From the NCBI RefSeq assembly GCF_020616555.1, contig NZ_CP085173.1, forward strand, positions 2,480,001-2,544,000: a stretch of DNA of 64,000 nt. Reading direction: 5' to 3'. The notes under the pieces were generated by a model. The model searched no databases. It saw nothing but the letters and a program-made list of their open reading frames with translations, and was not told where the DNA came from. Numbering within the stretch: the first letter of the stretch is position 1; each line of letters begins with the position of its first letter. Source of the DNA: Streptomyces longhuiensis. Lineage in GTDB: Bacteria; Actinomycetota; Actinomycetes; Streptomycetales; Streptomycetaceae. Positions 44,071 through 53,091 of the stretch are shown here, in pieces. The position numbers and the translations under genes are program-made.

Positions 44071-44673
44071 TCAGGGACGCAGTGCGCGCAGCAGCAGGTC
44101 CGCCAGGTGGTCGGCGACCTCCTGCGGGGCGAGCGGGCCGCCCGGGCGGTACCAGGTGGAGAGGTGGTGCACCGACCCGAAGTGGTAGTCGACCACCAGG
44201 TCGGCGGGCGTGGCCGTGGAGAACACGCCGGCCTGCTGACCCTCCTCGATCAGGGCTCTGAACCGCTCGTGGTAGCGCCGCCGCTCGGCCCGCACCTGCT
44301 TGTTCTTGTCCGGGCTGAGGTGGTGCATGGAGCGGAAGAAGATCGACGCGTCGTCGAGGTTCTCGATGGTCGTGACCACCACGTCGGCCGCCGCGTCGCG
44401 CAGCCGCTGCTCCACGGGCGCGTCGGCGTCCGCGAACGCGTCGAGGCGCTCCTGCTGCAGGCGGAGCACGCGCGCGTACACCTCGTGCAGCAGGTCGTCC
44501 TTCGAGCCGAAGTAGTGGTAGAGCGCGCCCTTGGTGACGCCGGCCGCCTCGACGATCTCCTGTACCGAGGTGCGGTCGTAACCGCGCTCGGCGAAGAGCC
44601 GGGTGGCGGCGGCGAGCAGCCTCTGAGGGACGGGCGTACCGTCTCCGTCCGACGTCCTGGGCACTGCCGCCAC
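44071..44673 (-). CDS. TetR family regulator of the acyl-CoA synthetase cluster
   Basis: 200 residues. TetR helix-turn-helix at about 15-60 (LFAERGYDRTSVQEIVEAAG, KGALYHYFGSKDDLL). The C-terminal domain resembles regulators of fatty-acid catabolism genes. The GTG start has GGAG eight bases upstream. It is 17 bases downstream of the acyl-CoA synthetase stop on the same strand, so it probably represses its own operon. Confidence 0.9.
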   Translation of the reverse strand: MAAVPRTSDGDGTPVPQRLLAAATRLFAERGYDRTSVQEIVEAAGVTKGALYHYFGSKDDLLHEVYARVLRLQQERLDAFADADAPVEQRLRDAAADVVVTTIENLDDASIFFRSMHHLSPDKNKQVRAERRRYHERFRALIEEGQQAGVFSTATPADLVVDYHFGSVHHLSTWYRPGGPLAPQEVADHLADLLLRALRP

Positions 44674-44690
44674 CTGCCTTTCTCCTGCGA

Positions 44691-46358
44691 TCAGCTGTTC
44701 TGTGTACGGGAACGCAGTTCCCGCCGGAGGATCTTCCCACTTGTCGTCTTCGGCAGCTCCGGCAGGATCTCCACCTCGCGCGGGTACTTGTACGCGGCGA
44801 GCCGCTCCTTGCAGTAGGCGGACAGGTCGTCCGGGCCCACCGAGACGCCCGGGCGCAGACTCACGTACGCCCTGACCGTCTCCCCGCGGTAGGGGTCGGG
44901 GACACCCACGACGGCGGCCTCGCGCACGGCCTCGTGCGTGTAGAGGACGTCCTCCACCTCACGGGGCCAGACCTTGAAGCCGGAGGCGTTGATCATGTCC
45001 TTCTTGCGGTCGACGACGTAGAGCCAGCCGTCGGCGTCCATGAAGCCGATGTCTCCGGTCCGCAGTTCGCCGTCCGGGAAGGACTCGGCGGTGGCGTCGG
45101 GGCGCTTCCAGTAGCCGGGCACTACTTGGGGGCCGCGGACGGCTATCTCGCCCTGCTCGCCGAAGGGCACCTCCTGGCCGAGGTCGTCCACGATCCGGAC
45201 GATGCTCTCGGGTCCCGGGACGCCTACGGCGAGGGTGCCGGAGACGGGGTCGACGGGGGCTTCCCTGCCGGGCGGCACGGAGGCACAGGGGGCCGTGCAC
45301 TCGGTGAGGCCGTAGCCGTTGTGGATGTAAGGGCCGAAGCCGGCCCGGAACTTCTCCACGAGGGCGGGCGGCACCGGCGCGCCGCCGGACGAGATCGACT
45401 GGAACGAGGCGAAGTGCTCGCGGGTCGCGGCCGGGTGCGCGGCGAGCGCCATGAACGCGGTCGAGGGGCCCACGGTGTAGGCGGGCCGGTGCTCGGCGAA
45501 CGCGTCCAGGACGACACCGGCCTCGAAGCGGTACGCGAGGACGAGGGTGCCCGTGTTCGCGAAGGAGGAGACCAGCTCGCAGACCATGCCCGTGATGTGG
45601 AAGAGCGGCGCGAGCCCGAAGTACGTGCCCCCTTCGGGGATGCCGAGTCCGGTGCGCTGGCGCTCGGCGTTGTACGTGATGTTGCGGTGCAGGTTCGTGG
45701 CGCCCTTGGGCGTGCCGCTGGTGCCGGAGGTGTAGCTGATGAGCGCGATGTCGTCCGGGCCCGGGTCGCGGCCCTCGGGCGCCGCGTGGCCCGCGCGGGC
45801 GACCGTCAGGAGGTCGTCGGCGTCCTCGGCCTGCGGCTCGACACGCTCGAACTTGAGGACCCGCTCGTCGTTCCGCGTCTGGAGGTCCAGCTCGCAGGCG
45901 GTGAGCACGATCCGTACGGGAGAGTCCGCGGCGGTCTCGCGCAGATACGCCTCCCAGGCGCGGTCCGAGCAGATCAGGGCGGTCACGTCGGCGTCGTGCA
46001 GGACGTGGGTGACCTCGCCCGACTTGTACATCGGGTTGACCGGCACGACGGTGGCGCCCGCCTTGTAGGCGGCGAGCAGGCCGATCACGAAGTGCGGGGA
46101 GTTCTGCAGCATGAGGGCGGCGCGGTCGCCGCGCTCGAGGCCGCGCGCGGCGAGGTGCGCGGCGACGGAATCGCTGAGCTCGTCGAGCTCGCGGTAGCTG
46201 AGGCGGCCGTCGAAGTAGGCGACGGCGGTGCGGTCGGGGGCCTTGCGGACCGCGGCGCGGAAGGCGTGCAGCACGGAGTCGGCCGGGGTGACCGGAGCCC
46301 GCTGCGCCCCGGAGAGCTGCCCGAGCCAGGGCTTGGCCGCGTAGATCGAGGAGCTCAC
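44691..46358 (-). CDS. Long-chain fatty-acid--CoA ligase (AMP-binding)
   Basis: 555 residues. ATP-binding P-loop SYTSGTSGTPKGATN, the GYGLTE motif, GELRTGDIGFMDADGWLYVVDR and the catalytic lysine region PKTTSGKILRREL are all present. It activates a carboxylic acid to its CoA thioester. The GTG at 46356-46358 overlaps the SDR stop (GTGA). Between a TetR regulator and an SDR, it looks like the core of a fatty or aromatic acid degradation unit. Confidence 0.93.
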   Translation of the reverse strand: MSSSIYAAKPWLGQLSGAQRAPVTPADSVLHAFRAAVRKAPDRTAVAYFDGRLSYRELDELSDSVAAHLAARGLERGDRAALMLQNSPHFVIGLLAAYKAGATVVPVNPMYKSGEVTHVLHDADVTALICSDRAWEAYLRETAADSPVRIVLTACELDLQTRNDERVLKFERVEPQAEDADDLLTVARAGHAAPEGRDPGPDDIALISYTSGTSGTPKGATNLHRNITYNAERQRTGLGIPEGGTYFGLAPLFHITGMVCELVSSFANTGTLVLAYRFEAGVVLDAFAEHRPAYTVGPSTAFMALAAHPAATREHFASFQSISSGGAPVPPALVEKFRAGFGPYIHNGYGLTECTAPCASVPPGREAPVDPVSGTLAVGVPGPESIVRIVDDLGQEVPFGEQGEIAVRGPQVVPGYWKRPDATAESFPDGELRTGDIGFMDADGWLYVVDRKKDMINASGFKVWPREVEDVLYTHEAVREAAVVGVPDPYRGETVRAYVSLRPGVSVGPDDLSAYCKERLAAYKYPREVEILPELPKTTSGKILRRELRSRTQNS

Positions 46359-47122
46359 TTCTGTGCCGCCTCCCACTTCTGCTGGATGTGGTTCATGTTC
46401 GACAGCCAGCGGTCCGGCGTCGCGGCCCTGGCGGCGTAGTACCCGGCGACCTCGGGGTGCGGGAGGATCAGGAAGCGGTCCTCCGCCATGCCCGCGAAGA
46501 GCGCGTCGGCGACGTCCTCGGGCTCGATCGCGGTCGGCGCGAGGACGAGCTCCCCGGCCGATCCGGAGGCGGTGAGCATGTCCGTACGCACGCCCTGCGG
46601 GCAGATCGCGTGGACCTTGAGCCCGCGGTGGCGGTAGGTGAGGGAGAGCCACTCGGCGAAGGCGTACGCGCCGTGCTTGGTGACACTGTAGGGCGCGGCG
46701 CCGACCATCGTGAGCAGTCCGGCCGCGGAGACGGTGGAGACGAAGCGGCCGCTGCCGCGCTCCAGCCAGCCGGGCAGCAGGGCCTTCGCGGCGCGGACGT
46801 GGGCCATCACGTTGACGTCCCAGGCGTCGGCCCAGATCTGCTCGTCGGCGTCCTCCGTGCCGCCGGAGGCGAGCCCCGCGTTGGCGCAGTAGACGTCCAC
46901 GGTGCCGTCCAGCGCGTCCAGCGCCGCGGGCATGATCTCGGAGGCGTCGCCCGGCACCGCCGTGGCGCCGATCTCGTCCGCGACCGCCTTGGCCTTCCCC
47001 GCGTCCAGGTCGTTCACGACGACGCGCGCTCCCGAAGCGGCGAAGCGGCGGGCGAGTGCGGCCCCGATGCCGCCTCCCGCGCCGGTGACGACGACCCCCG
47101 TGCCGTGCAGGCTGTCCACCAT
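46355..47122 (-). CDS. SDR family oxidoreductase
   Basis: 255 residues. GVVVTGAGGGIGAALARRFA at the N-terminus, CANAG in place of NNAG, catalytic Ser in VSTVSAAG and YSVTK. The C-terminus PDRWLSNMNHIQQKWEAAQK is unlike most short SDRs. It is first in the three-gene cluster and translationally coupled to the acyl-CoA ligase, pointing to a hydroxyacyl or alcohol substrate. Confidence 0.9.
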   Translation of the reverse strand: MVDSLHGTGVVVTGAGGGIGAALARRFAASGARVVVNDLDAGKAKAVADEIGATAVPGDASEIMPAALDALDGTVDVYCANAGLASGGTEDADEQIWADAWDVNVMAHVRAAKALLPGWLERGSGRFVSTVSAAGLLTMVGAAPYSVTKHGAYAFAEWLSLTYRHRGLKVHAICPQGVRTDMLTASGSAGELVLAPTAIEPEDVADALFAGMAEDRFLILPHPEVAGYYAARAATPDRWLSNMNHIQQKWEAAQK

Positions 47123-47271
47123 CGGTCTCCCTCGACTCGACTTCCGATCACAGACTAAGCAGTCGGTCAGCTCAACGGAAGAGGTGTCGGCGGTCGGCTT
47201 CGTTCCGCGGGGGCGCGGCGCACGCTAGCGTGCGTGCACATGCCACCTTCCGCGATCACGGAGGTCACCAC

Positions 47272-48522
47272 ATGAACGTGTCCAGACGGAGCCTGCTCGC
47301 CGCCACCACCGCCTCGGCGGTGGCCGCCACGGCGGGCGCGGCGTCCCCCGCGCTCGCCGCGGAGAAGGGCTCCGGCCGGCTCCGCACCGGTTTCGAGCGG
47401 CTCGCGGCCGACGGATACCGGATCCTCGCCGGGCAGAAGGTCGGCTTCGTGACGAACCCGACCGGCGTCACCCGCGACGTCAAGCACATCGTCGACGTGA
47501 TGCACGCCGACGAACGCGTGAAGCTGACCGCGGTGTTCGGGCCCGAGCACGGCTTCCGCGGCACCGCGCAGGCGGGCGGCTCCGAGGGGCGCTACGACGA
47601 CCCGGCGACCGGACTGCCCGTCTACGACACCTACTTGAAGAGCGGGCAGGCGCTGGCGGACATCTTCACCGCGTCCGGTGTCGACACGGTCGTCTTCGAC
47701 ATCCAGGACGCGGGCGCCCGCTTCTACACGTACATCTGGACGCTCTACGACTGCATGGAGGCCGCGCAGCTCGCGGGCAAGAAGTTCGTGGTGCTCGACC
47801 GCCCCAACCCGGTGACCGGGCGGAACGCCTACGGGCCCGTCCTGCACAAGGAGTTCGCGACGTTCGTCGGCCGGCGCGAGATCTCCCAGGCCCACGGGAT
47901 GACGGTCACGGAGCTGGCCCGCCTGTTCAACGGCGAGTACCTGGCGAAGCCCGTCGAGCTGGAGACGGTCCGGATGACGGGCTGGAAGCGGCGTGACTTC
48001 TATGACGCGTCGGGGCTGCCGTGGGTGCCGCCGAGCCCGAACATGCCGACCCCCGACACCGCGCTCGTCTACTCGGGCACCTGCCTGTTCGAGGGCACGA
48101 ACCTCTCCGAGGGGCGCGGCACGACCCGCCCCTTCGAGCTGCTCGGCGCCGAGGACCTCGACGGGCGCTGGGCGGCCGCCGCCAATGAACTCCACCTGCC
48201 CGGCGTGGACTTCCGCGAGGCGTACTTCGCGCCGACGTTCTCCAAGTTCCAGGGCAAGACGATCGGCGGCGTGCAGATCCACGTCAGGGACCGGGCCGCT
48301 TACGACCCCGTACGCACCGGCATCGCGCTCCTGGTGACGGCGAAGAAGTCCTGGAGCGGCTTCGCCTGGCGCTCGGACAACTGGATCGACAAGCTCACGG
48401 GGTCCACCCAGGTGCGGACGATGATCGACGCCGGGGCGTCCACGGACGAGGTGGTCGCGGCCTGGCAGGGCGAACTCGCCGCGTTCCGTGCGGTGCGCGG
48501 CCGGTACCTGGCGTACAAGTAG
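47272..48522 (+). CDS. namZ: Exo-beta-N-acetylmuramidase NamZ-type protein (DUF1343, GH171)
   Basis: 416 residues. A twin-arginine signal peptide (VSRRSLLAATTASAVAATA, cleavage near LAA) indicates export. The DUF1343 core shows VGFVTNPTGVTRD, VFGPEHGFRG, VFDIQDAGARFYTYIWTLY and FEGTNLSEGRGTTRPFE. The founding member in Bacillus, NamZ, releases N-acetylmuramic acid from peptidoglycan chain ends. The ATG at 47272 has GGAGG eight bases upstream. Upstream of an MHS transporter on the same strand, but a hairpin lies between them. Confidence 0.88.
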   Translation: MNVSRRSLLAATTASAVAATAGAASPALAAEKGSGRLRTGFERLAADGYRILAGQKVGFVTNPTGVTRDVKHIVDVMHADERVKLTAVFGPEHGFRGTAQAGGSEGRYDDPATGLPVYDTYLKSGQALADIFTASGVDTVVFDIQDAGARFYTYIWTLYDCMEAAQLAGKKFVVLDRPNPVTGRNAYGPVLHKEFATFVGRREISQAHGMTVTELARLFNGEYLAKPVELETVRMTGWKRRDFYDASGLPWVPPSPNMPTPDTALVYSGTCLFEGTNLSEGRGTTRPFELLGAEDLDGRWAAAANELHLPGVDFREAYFAPTFSKFQGKTIGGVQIHVRDRAAYDPVRTGIALLVTAKKSWSGFAWRSDNWIDKLTGSTQVRTMIDAGASTDEVVAAWQGELAAFRAVRGRYLAYK

Positions 48523-48541
48523 CGCCCGGCCTCCGACGTCT

Positions 48542-48567
48542 CGCGATACGGGACAACCCGTATCGCG
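48542..48567. promoter_or_regulatory. 26-bp perfect palindrome before the MHS transporter gene
   Basis: CGCGATACGGG (48542-48552) and CCCGTATCGCG (48557-48567) are perfect 11-bp arms with an ACAA spacer. It lies 20 bases after the NamZ stop and two bases before a TTGACT -35 element. It may be an operator for the transporter gene or a NamZ terminator; the AT-rich core GATACGGG and lack of a T run favour an operator. Confidence 0.6.
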
Positions 48568-48569
48568 TA

Positions 48570-48599
48570 TTGACTGCCATGTACACGCACAACCACAGT
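48570..48599 (+). promoter_or_regulatory. Promoter candidate for the MHS transporter
   Basis: TTGACT (48570-48575) and CACAGT (48594-48599) are separated by 18 bases. The predicted transcription start falls at about the GTG at 48607, seven bases after the -10, so the transcript would be leaderless. Confidence 0.45.
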
Positions 48600-48606
48600 G
48601 CAGTAC

Positions 48607-49932
48607 GTGCTCAAAGACGACTCCACCAGGCAGAACACGGTCACCGGCGCGGATTCTGACGGGGACAGCCCCGAGAGCCTGCGCCGCGTGGCCGTCGCCA
48701 GTTTCATCGGGACCGCGATCGAGTTCTACGACTTCTACGTCTACGGAACGGCCGCCGCCCTCGTCCTCAACGAGGCGTTCTTCCCGAACCTCTCCTCCCT
48801 CAACGCGACCCTCGCGTCCTTCTCGACCTACGCGGTGGCCTTCGCGGCCCGCCCCATCGGCTCGCTCCTGTTCGGCCACTTCGGCGACCGCGTCGGCCGC
48901 AAGTCCGTCCTCGTCGCCTCACTGCTTCTGATGGGCCTGTCGACGGCGTGCGTCGGCCTGCTGCCCGGATACAGCACCTTGGGCGTGTGGGCGCCGCTGC
49001 TGCTCGTGCTGCTGCGCTTCCTCCAGGGCGTGGGCCTCGGTGGCGAGTGGGGCGGGGCCGCGCTGCTCGCCGTGGAACACGCGCCGCGCGGCAAGCGCGG
49101 TCTCTTCGCGGCGTTCCCCCAACTCGGCCCGTCCGTGGGCTTCTTCGCGGCGACCGGCATCTTCTGGATCCTGTCGACGACGCTCGACGACGAGGCGTTC
49201 CACTCGTGGGGCTGGCGCGTGCCGTTCCTGCTCTCCTTCCTGCTGGTCGCCGTCGGTCTCTTCGTCCGGCTGAAGATCAGTGAGACGCCGGTGTTCGCCA
49301 AGGTGATGAAGGAGCAGGAGGCGAGCAAGGCGCCCGCACTGGAGGTCTTCAAGCGGCACCCCCGCGAGATCCTGCTCGGCGCGGGCGGCATGGTCGTCGC
49401 GTACGGGCTCTTCTACACCGCGACCACGTACTGCCTCGCCTACGGCACGACGACCCTCGGCGTCCCGCGCAACACGATGCTCGCGGTCTCGCTCGTCGCC
49501 TGCCTCTTCCTCGCTGCGGGCACCTGGCTGGCCGCGACCCGCTCGGACGCGGGCGGTCGCCGCAGGCTCGTGCTGGCCGGCGCCGGTCTCGCGGTGGTCT
49601 GGGGCCTGGTCCTCTTCCCGCTCATGGACACCGAGCAGCCCGTGCTGATCGCGCTCGCCCTGGGCGGCGCGCTGTTCTGCATGGGGGTCGTGTACGGGCC
49701 GATGGGCGCGTATCTGCCGGAGCTGTTCGGGGTGCGCGTGCGCTACTCCGGGGCGTCCTTCGCCTACAACCTGGGCGGGGTGCTCGGCGGCGCGGTGTCG
49801 CCGCTCGTGGCGACGCGGCTCCAGGGCGAGTTCGGCTCGTCCTCGGTGGGCTGGTACGTCAGCGCGATGGCCGTCGTCTCCCTGCTCTGCGTCCTCGCCC
49901 TGCCGGAGACGCGGGAGCGCGAACTGGGCTGA
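48607..49932 (+). CDS. MHS-type MFS transporter (metabolite:H+ symporter)
   Basis: 441 residues with 12 membrane helices. The first helix region IGTAIEFYDFYVYGTAAALV and loop GHFGDRVGRKSVLV are hallmarks of the metabolite:H+ symporter family, which carries organic acids such as alpha-ketoglutarate or shikimate. A GTG three codons earlier (48598) is in frame; neither start has a ribosome site, and promoter spacing favours 48607. A strong hairpin follows the stop. Confidence 0.88.
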   Translation: MLKDDSTRQNTVTGADSDGDSPESLRRVAVASFIGTAIEFYDFYVYGTAAALVLNEAFFPNLSSLNATLASFSTYAVAFAARPIGSLLFGHFGDRVGRKSVLVASLLLMGLSTACVGLLPGYSTLGVWAPLLLVLLRFLQGVGLGGEWGGAALLAVEHAPRGKRGLFAAFPQLGPSVGFFAATGIFWILSTTLDDEAFHSWGWRVPFLLSFLLVAVGLFVRLKISETPVFAKVMKEQEASKAPALEVFKRHPREILLGAGGMVVAYGLFYTATTYCLAYGTTTLGVPRNTMLAVSLVACLFLAAGTWLAATRSDAGGRRRLVLAGAGLAVVWGLVLFPLMDTEQPVLIALALGGALFCMGVVYGPMGAYLPELFGVRVRYSGASFAYNLGGVLGGAVSPLVATRLQGEFGSSSVGWYVSAMAVVSLLCVLALPETRERELG

Positions 49933-49935
49933 CCC

Positions 49936-49967
49936 CCATGGGGGCACGCGTGCGCGTGCCCCCATGG
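49936..49967. terminator. Bidirectional terminator
   Basis: CCATGGGGGCACGCG and CGCGTGCCCCCATGG are perfect 15-bp arms around TG. It begins four bases after the MHS transporter stop and ends 12 bases before the stop of the convergent penicillin-acylase-family gene. Confidence 0.88.
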
Positions 49968-49978
49968 ATGCGGCCGAA

Positions 49979-52834
49979 CTAGGGCCGGTGCGAAGGGAAT
50001 TCGACGACCTGCTGGTACGTCGGACGGTTCTGCCACTGGATCCCGCGGTGCGTGATGCCGCCGAGCGCCCGGTGGATGATCGTGTCCGAGCACCACTGGT
50101 CGCCGGCCTTGCACGCGTCGTCGCCGGGGTAGACCTCGGCTGCGGGCTCGGCGACCGCCTGCGCGAGCGTGGCGAGCAGCGCGTCGCGGCAGGCGTCGAG
50201 CTTGCCGCCGCCGCAGTAGGCGGCGCCGAGCTTGCCCTTCACCGGCTGCCCGAGGACCGTGCGCAGGTCCTTGTCCACGTAGCCCCACCAGCCGTACTGG
50301 AACGCCGAGCCCGCGTGCGCGCCGGTCGGGCCGTGGCCGGCGGACGGCGACTCGTCGACGGTCAGCTCGCCGGTGAGCGCCCTGTACAGGTCGCTGCCGA
50401 GGCCGGGCTCGAACGCGGCCTTCACCAGGAGCGGCCACCAGGCGTCCATGACGCGTACGGCGTCCGGGTGCGCGTAGGTGTGCGAGCCGGCCGACGTCTG
50501 GTTGCGCTGGGCGCCTCCCTTGCGCCAGGCCTCCAGTTGCTGCACGGCCTTGTTCAGGGCGGGGTCGTCGACGGGCTTGCTGCGGATGACCTCGAGGATC
50601 TCGGGGAGCACCTGCTCGCCCCGCAGATCCGTGAGGGCGGCCTCCTCCATGGCCCGGGTGAGCGAGGCCCTGGTGACGCCGCCCTCGGTGACGAGCCGCT
50701 TCACGCGCCCGTCGAGCAGATCGGCGCGGTGCACGGCGCCGAGGCTGAAGTTGGCGGCGCCGAACCCCTTGGCCTGCTTGTTGTTCCAGGAGACGTAGTA
50801 GTCCTGGTCGACGGAGTTCGGGTGCTGCGACGGCGGCGTGTAGGCGGCCGTGTTGTCCGTCGGGTCGAAGTCCCGCCACTCGTAGGCCTTTTCGGCCTTC
50901 ACCGGGAAGGAGGCGTCGACACCGTCCGCGCGCACCGGGTTGGCGCCGCTGTTGTAGTACGCGATGTCGCGCGAGTCGGCGTAGAACCAGTTGAAGGCGT
51001 AGCTGATGTGCTGCGCGGCCTTCTCGAAGGTCGCCGCGTCCTTCACGTACGACGGGTCGTTCAGCATCTGGAAGCCGATGATGGAGTCGGCCTCGTGCCG
51101 GTACGTCGAGCGCAGTGAGGTGTAAGCGACGGGCTTGCCGCCGACCGTCGCACGGTGCGTGACGATGCCGTACTTCGTGCGGAAGACCTGCATCCGGTAG
51201 GAGCCGGCCGCCGTGGAGTCGGCGAGGGTCGGCTTCCAGGCGTTCTTCCTCTCCAGCTTCTCCATGGGGGTGCAGGTGCCGCGGTACAGATAGTTCGTGG
51301 ACTGCCGGGTGGGCGTCGCGCCGTCCGGCTCGCACAGCTCCACGGCGTACGTGTCGGTGATGTCCTGGCCCGCCGAGGTCGCCGACCAGGCGTAGTCCTG
51401 GCCGCGGCCGAGCTGGATGTACATGCCGACGCCCGCGAACGAGACGCCGCGCGCGCTGATGCCCGGACCCTGGAGCTCCTGCATCATCAGGAGCTGCGGG
51501 GCGAAGTACCCGGTCTGCGGGCCGAACACGGCGACCGGGTGGCCGGACGCGGTGTGCTTGCCGGAGACGAGGAGAGCGTTGGACATGCCCTTCTTGGAGT
51601 CGGTGTTCCTGAACGTGTCCGCGGGCAGCACGCCCTTGTCGTACATGCCTTGGAGCGGCTTGAGCTTCGCCGGTGCCTTGACGGGGGTCTTGCGCCCCGC
51701 CTCGGCCGGCTTGGCCGAGCCCTCGCGGTCGTGAACGAGGGGTTCACTCTCGACGGTGCCCTTGTCGGGCAGCGCCTCGCCACGCGGTTTCCCGGGCTTG
51801 GCCCCGTAGGGGAAGCTCGTGCCGTCGTGGATGGTCGTCACGGCCTCGGGGTCGTCGCGTCCGCGGAAGGACTCCCAGACCTCGGTGCCCCGCTCGACGC
51901 CGTACTTCTGCTGCGCCGACAGGAGCGAGAGGGCCTGGCCGACCTCTCCCCCGCCGCCGCCTCCGAAGAGGCCGCCGACCACGGAGGCGAGCGCGATCAT
52001 GTCGGTCACCTTGAACGGCTGGATCTCGCCCACGTTCGTGATCGCGTCGATCTTGCCGGTCAGGACGTACTCGCCGGGGAAGTAGCGTCCGTTCTTCGAC
52101 TTCTCGCGATAGGCGTTGAGCCCGTCGATGTAGGCCTGCGCGTCGTCCATGGCCTGCTTGCCCCGGGCGCCCTGCGTGGTCCTGATGTACTCGACCTGCT
52201 TCTCCAGGTCCTGCTCGGTGTACGGGGCCTGCGGCCAGAACTCCTGCTCGAGTCCCTGGTTGGCGAGGGCCCCGCCCGCGAACGACGTGAGCTCGCCGCG
52301 GCCGATGTGCCGGAACAGGTCGATCAGCCAGAGCCGGTCCTGACCTGCTGCGTAGCCGGCACCGAACTCTGTTCCGTAGCGCGTGGAACCTTTGACATGG
52401 GGTACACCGTTCTTCCTGTCACGGGTGATCGTCACATCGTCGCGGGGGCGCGTGACGGAACCGACCTGACCATCGGGGACCCCGAAGGAGGAGTCGTTGA
52501 AGAACTGGGTGAGGGTGTCGTCCGTCAGGGACGGGTACCCGGCGGCGAGCGCGTCGTAGGGGCCGAGTTGATCGTCGGCGTGGGCGGGCTGGGTGCCGAG
52601 GAGACGGTGGCCGAGGATCTCGGCCAGCGTGGCGCTGCCGTTCGCGCCGGGCGGCAGGATGTCCGCGCACCGGCCCGCGCAGTAGTCGGGCGCCGGCGCC
52701 GGCTCCGCGGCGGATGCCCCGCCGGCCGGGGACAGCAGGCCCGCCGTGAGGACGAACACCGCGGTGGCGGCCGTGCGCTTGAGAGTTCTACGGAGGCTTC
52801 TGTGCTGGGTGGTTCGTGGGGTGCGCCGTCGCAT
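49979..52834 (-). CDS. Penicillin acylase family protein (secreted Ntn-hydrolase)
   Basis: 951 residues from an ATG at 52832-52834 with GGGAGGA six bases upstream. The basic N-terminus and hydrophobic stretch RTAATAVFVLTAGLLSPAGG form a Sec signal peptide ending near ASA. The protein is an Ntn-hydrolase precursor: the new N-terminal serine of the beta chain is expected at Ser418 in KKGMSNALLVSG, followed by HPVAVFGPQTGYF. Relatives cleave amide bonds of penicillins, acyl-homoserine lactones or cyclic lipopeptides. The alpha chain is longer than usual. Upstream in-frame extension is a shadow. Confidence 0.92.
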   Translation of the reverse strand: MRRRTPRTTQHRSLRRTLKRTAATAVFVLTAGLLSPAGGASAAEPAPAPDYCAGRCADILPPGANGSATLAEILGHRLLGTQPAHADDQLGPYDALAAGYPSLTDDTLTQFFNDSSFGVPDGQVGSVTRPRDDVTITRDRKNGVPHVKGSTRYGTEFGAGYAAGQDRLWLIDLFRHIGRGELTSFAGGALANQGLEQEFWPQAPYTEQDLEKQVEYIRTTQGARGKQAMDDAQAYIDGLNAYREKSKNGRYFPGEYVLTGKIDAITNVGEIQPFKVTDMIALASVVGGLFGGGGGGEVGQALSLLSAQQKYGVERGTEVWESFRGRDDPEAVTTIHDGTSFPYGAKPGKPRGEALPDKGTVESEPLVHDREGSAKPAEAGRKTPVKAPAKLKPLQGMYDKGVLPADTFRNTDSKKGMSNALLVSGKHTASGHPVAVFGPQTGYFAPQLLMMQELQGPGISARGVSFAGVGMYIQLGRGQDYAWSATSAGQDITDTYAVELCEPDGATPTRQSTNYLYRGTCTPMEKLERKNAWKPTLADSTAAGSYRMQVFRTKYGIVTHRATVGGKPVAYTSLRSTYRHEADSIIGFQMLNDPSYVKDAATFEKAAQHISYAFNWFYADSRDIAYYNSGANPVRADGVDASFPVKAEKAYEWRDFDPTDNTAAYTPPSQHPNSVDQDYYVSWNNKQAKGFGAANFSLGAVHRADLLDGRVKRLVTEGGVTRASLTRAMEEAALTDLRGEQVLPEILEVIRSKPVDDPALNKAVQQLEAWRKGGAQRNQTSAGSHTYAHPDAVRVMDAWWPLLVKAAFEPGLGSDLYRALTGELTVDESPSAGHGPTGAHAGSAFQYGWWGYVDKDLRTVLGQPVKGKLGAAYCGGGKLDACRDALLATLAQAVAEPAAEVYPGDDACKAGDQWCSDTIIHRALGGITHRGIQWQNRPTYQQVVEFPSHRP

Positions 52835-53091
52835 GCCTGATCCTCCCGACGATGGTGCGCCGGAGGTTACCGGCGGTAGGCAGCCGAGTGGAGATGAACA
52901 TGCGTCACCTTTTCGGAATCGCCACACGCGACCCCCTGGGGCGAACGGGTCCCAGGAGGTGCCGCTGATGGAGTCCATCGGAAATCGGATGGACCGGCAT
53001 GGATCCGAATCGAGTGTCGATACGTCTATTCGGCGACGTCCGTTCGACGACGACGCCGAAGTACATGTACGTGTGACGGAGGTGCAGGGCG

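Noticed and set aside
44691..47122. Acyl-CoA ligase, SDR and TetR as a polyketide or other biosynthetic cluster
   Set aside because: No ketosynthase, acyl carrier or NRPS domains occur; the content fits fatty or aromatic acid degradation.
49979..52834. Penicillin acylase gene as part of a beta-lactam cluster
   Set aside because: No ACV synthetase, isopenicillin N synthase or related genes are near; the family has many other substrates.
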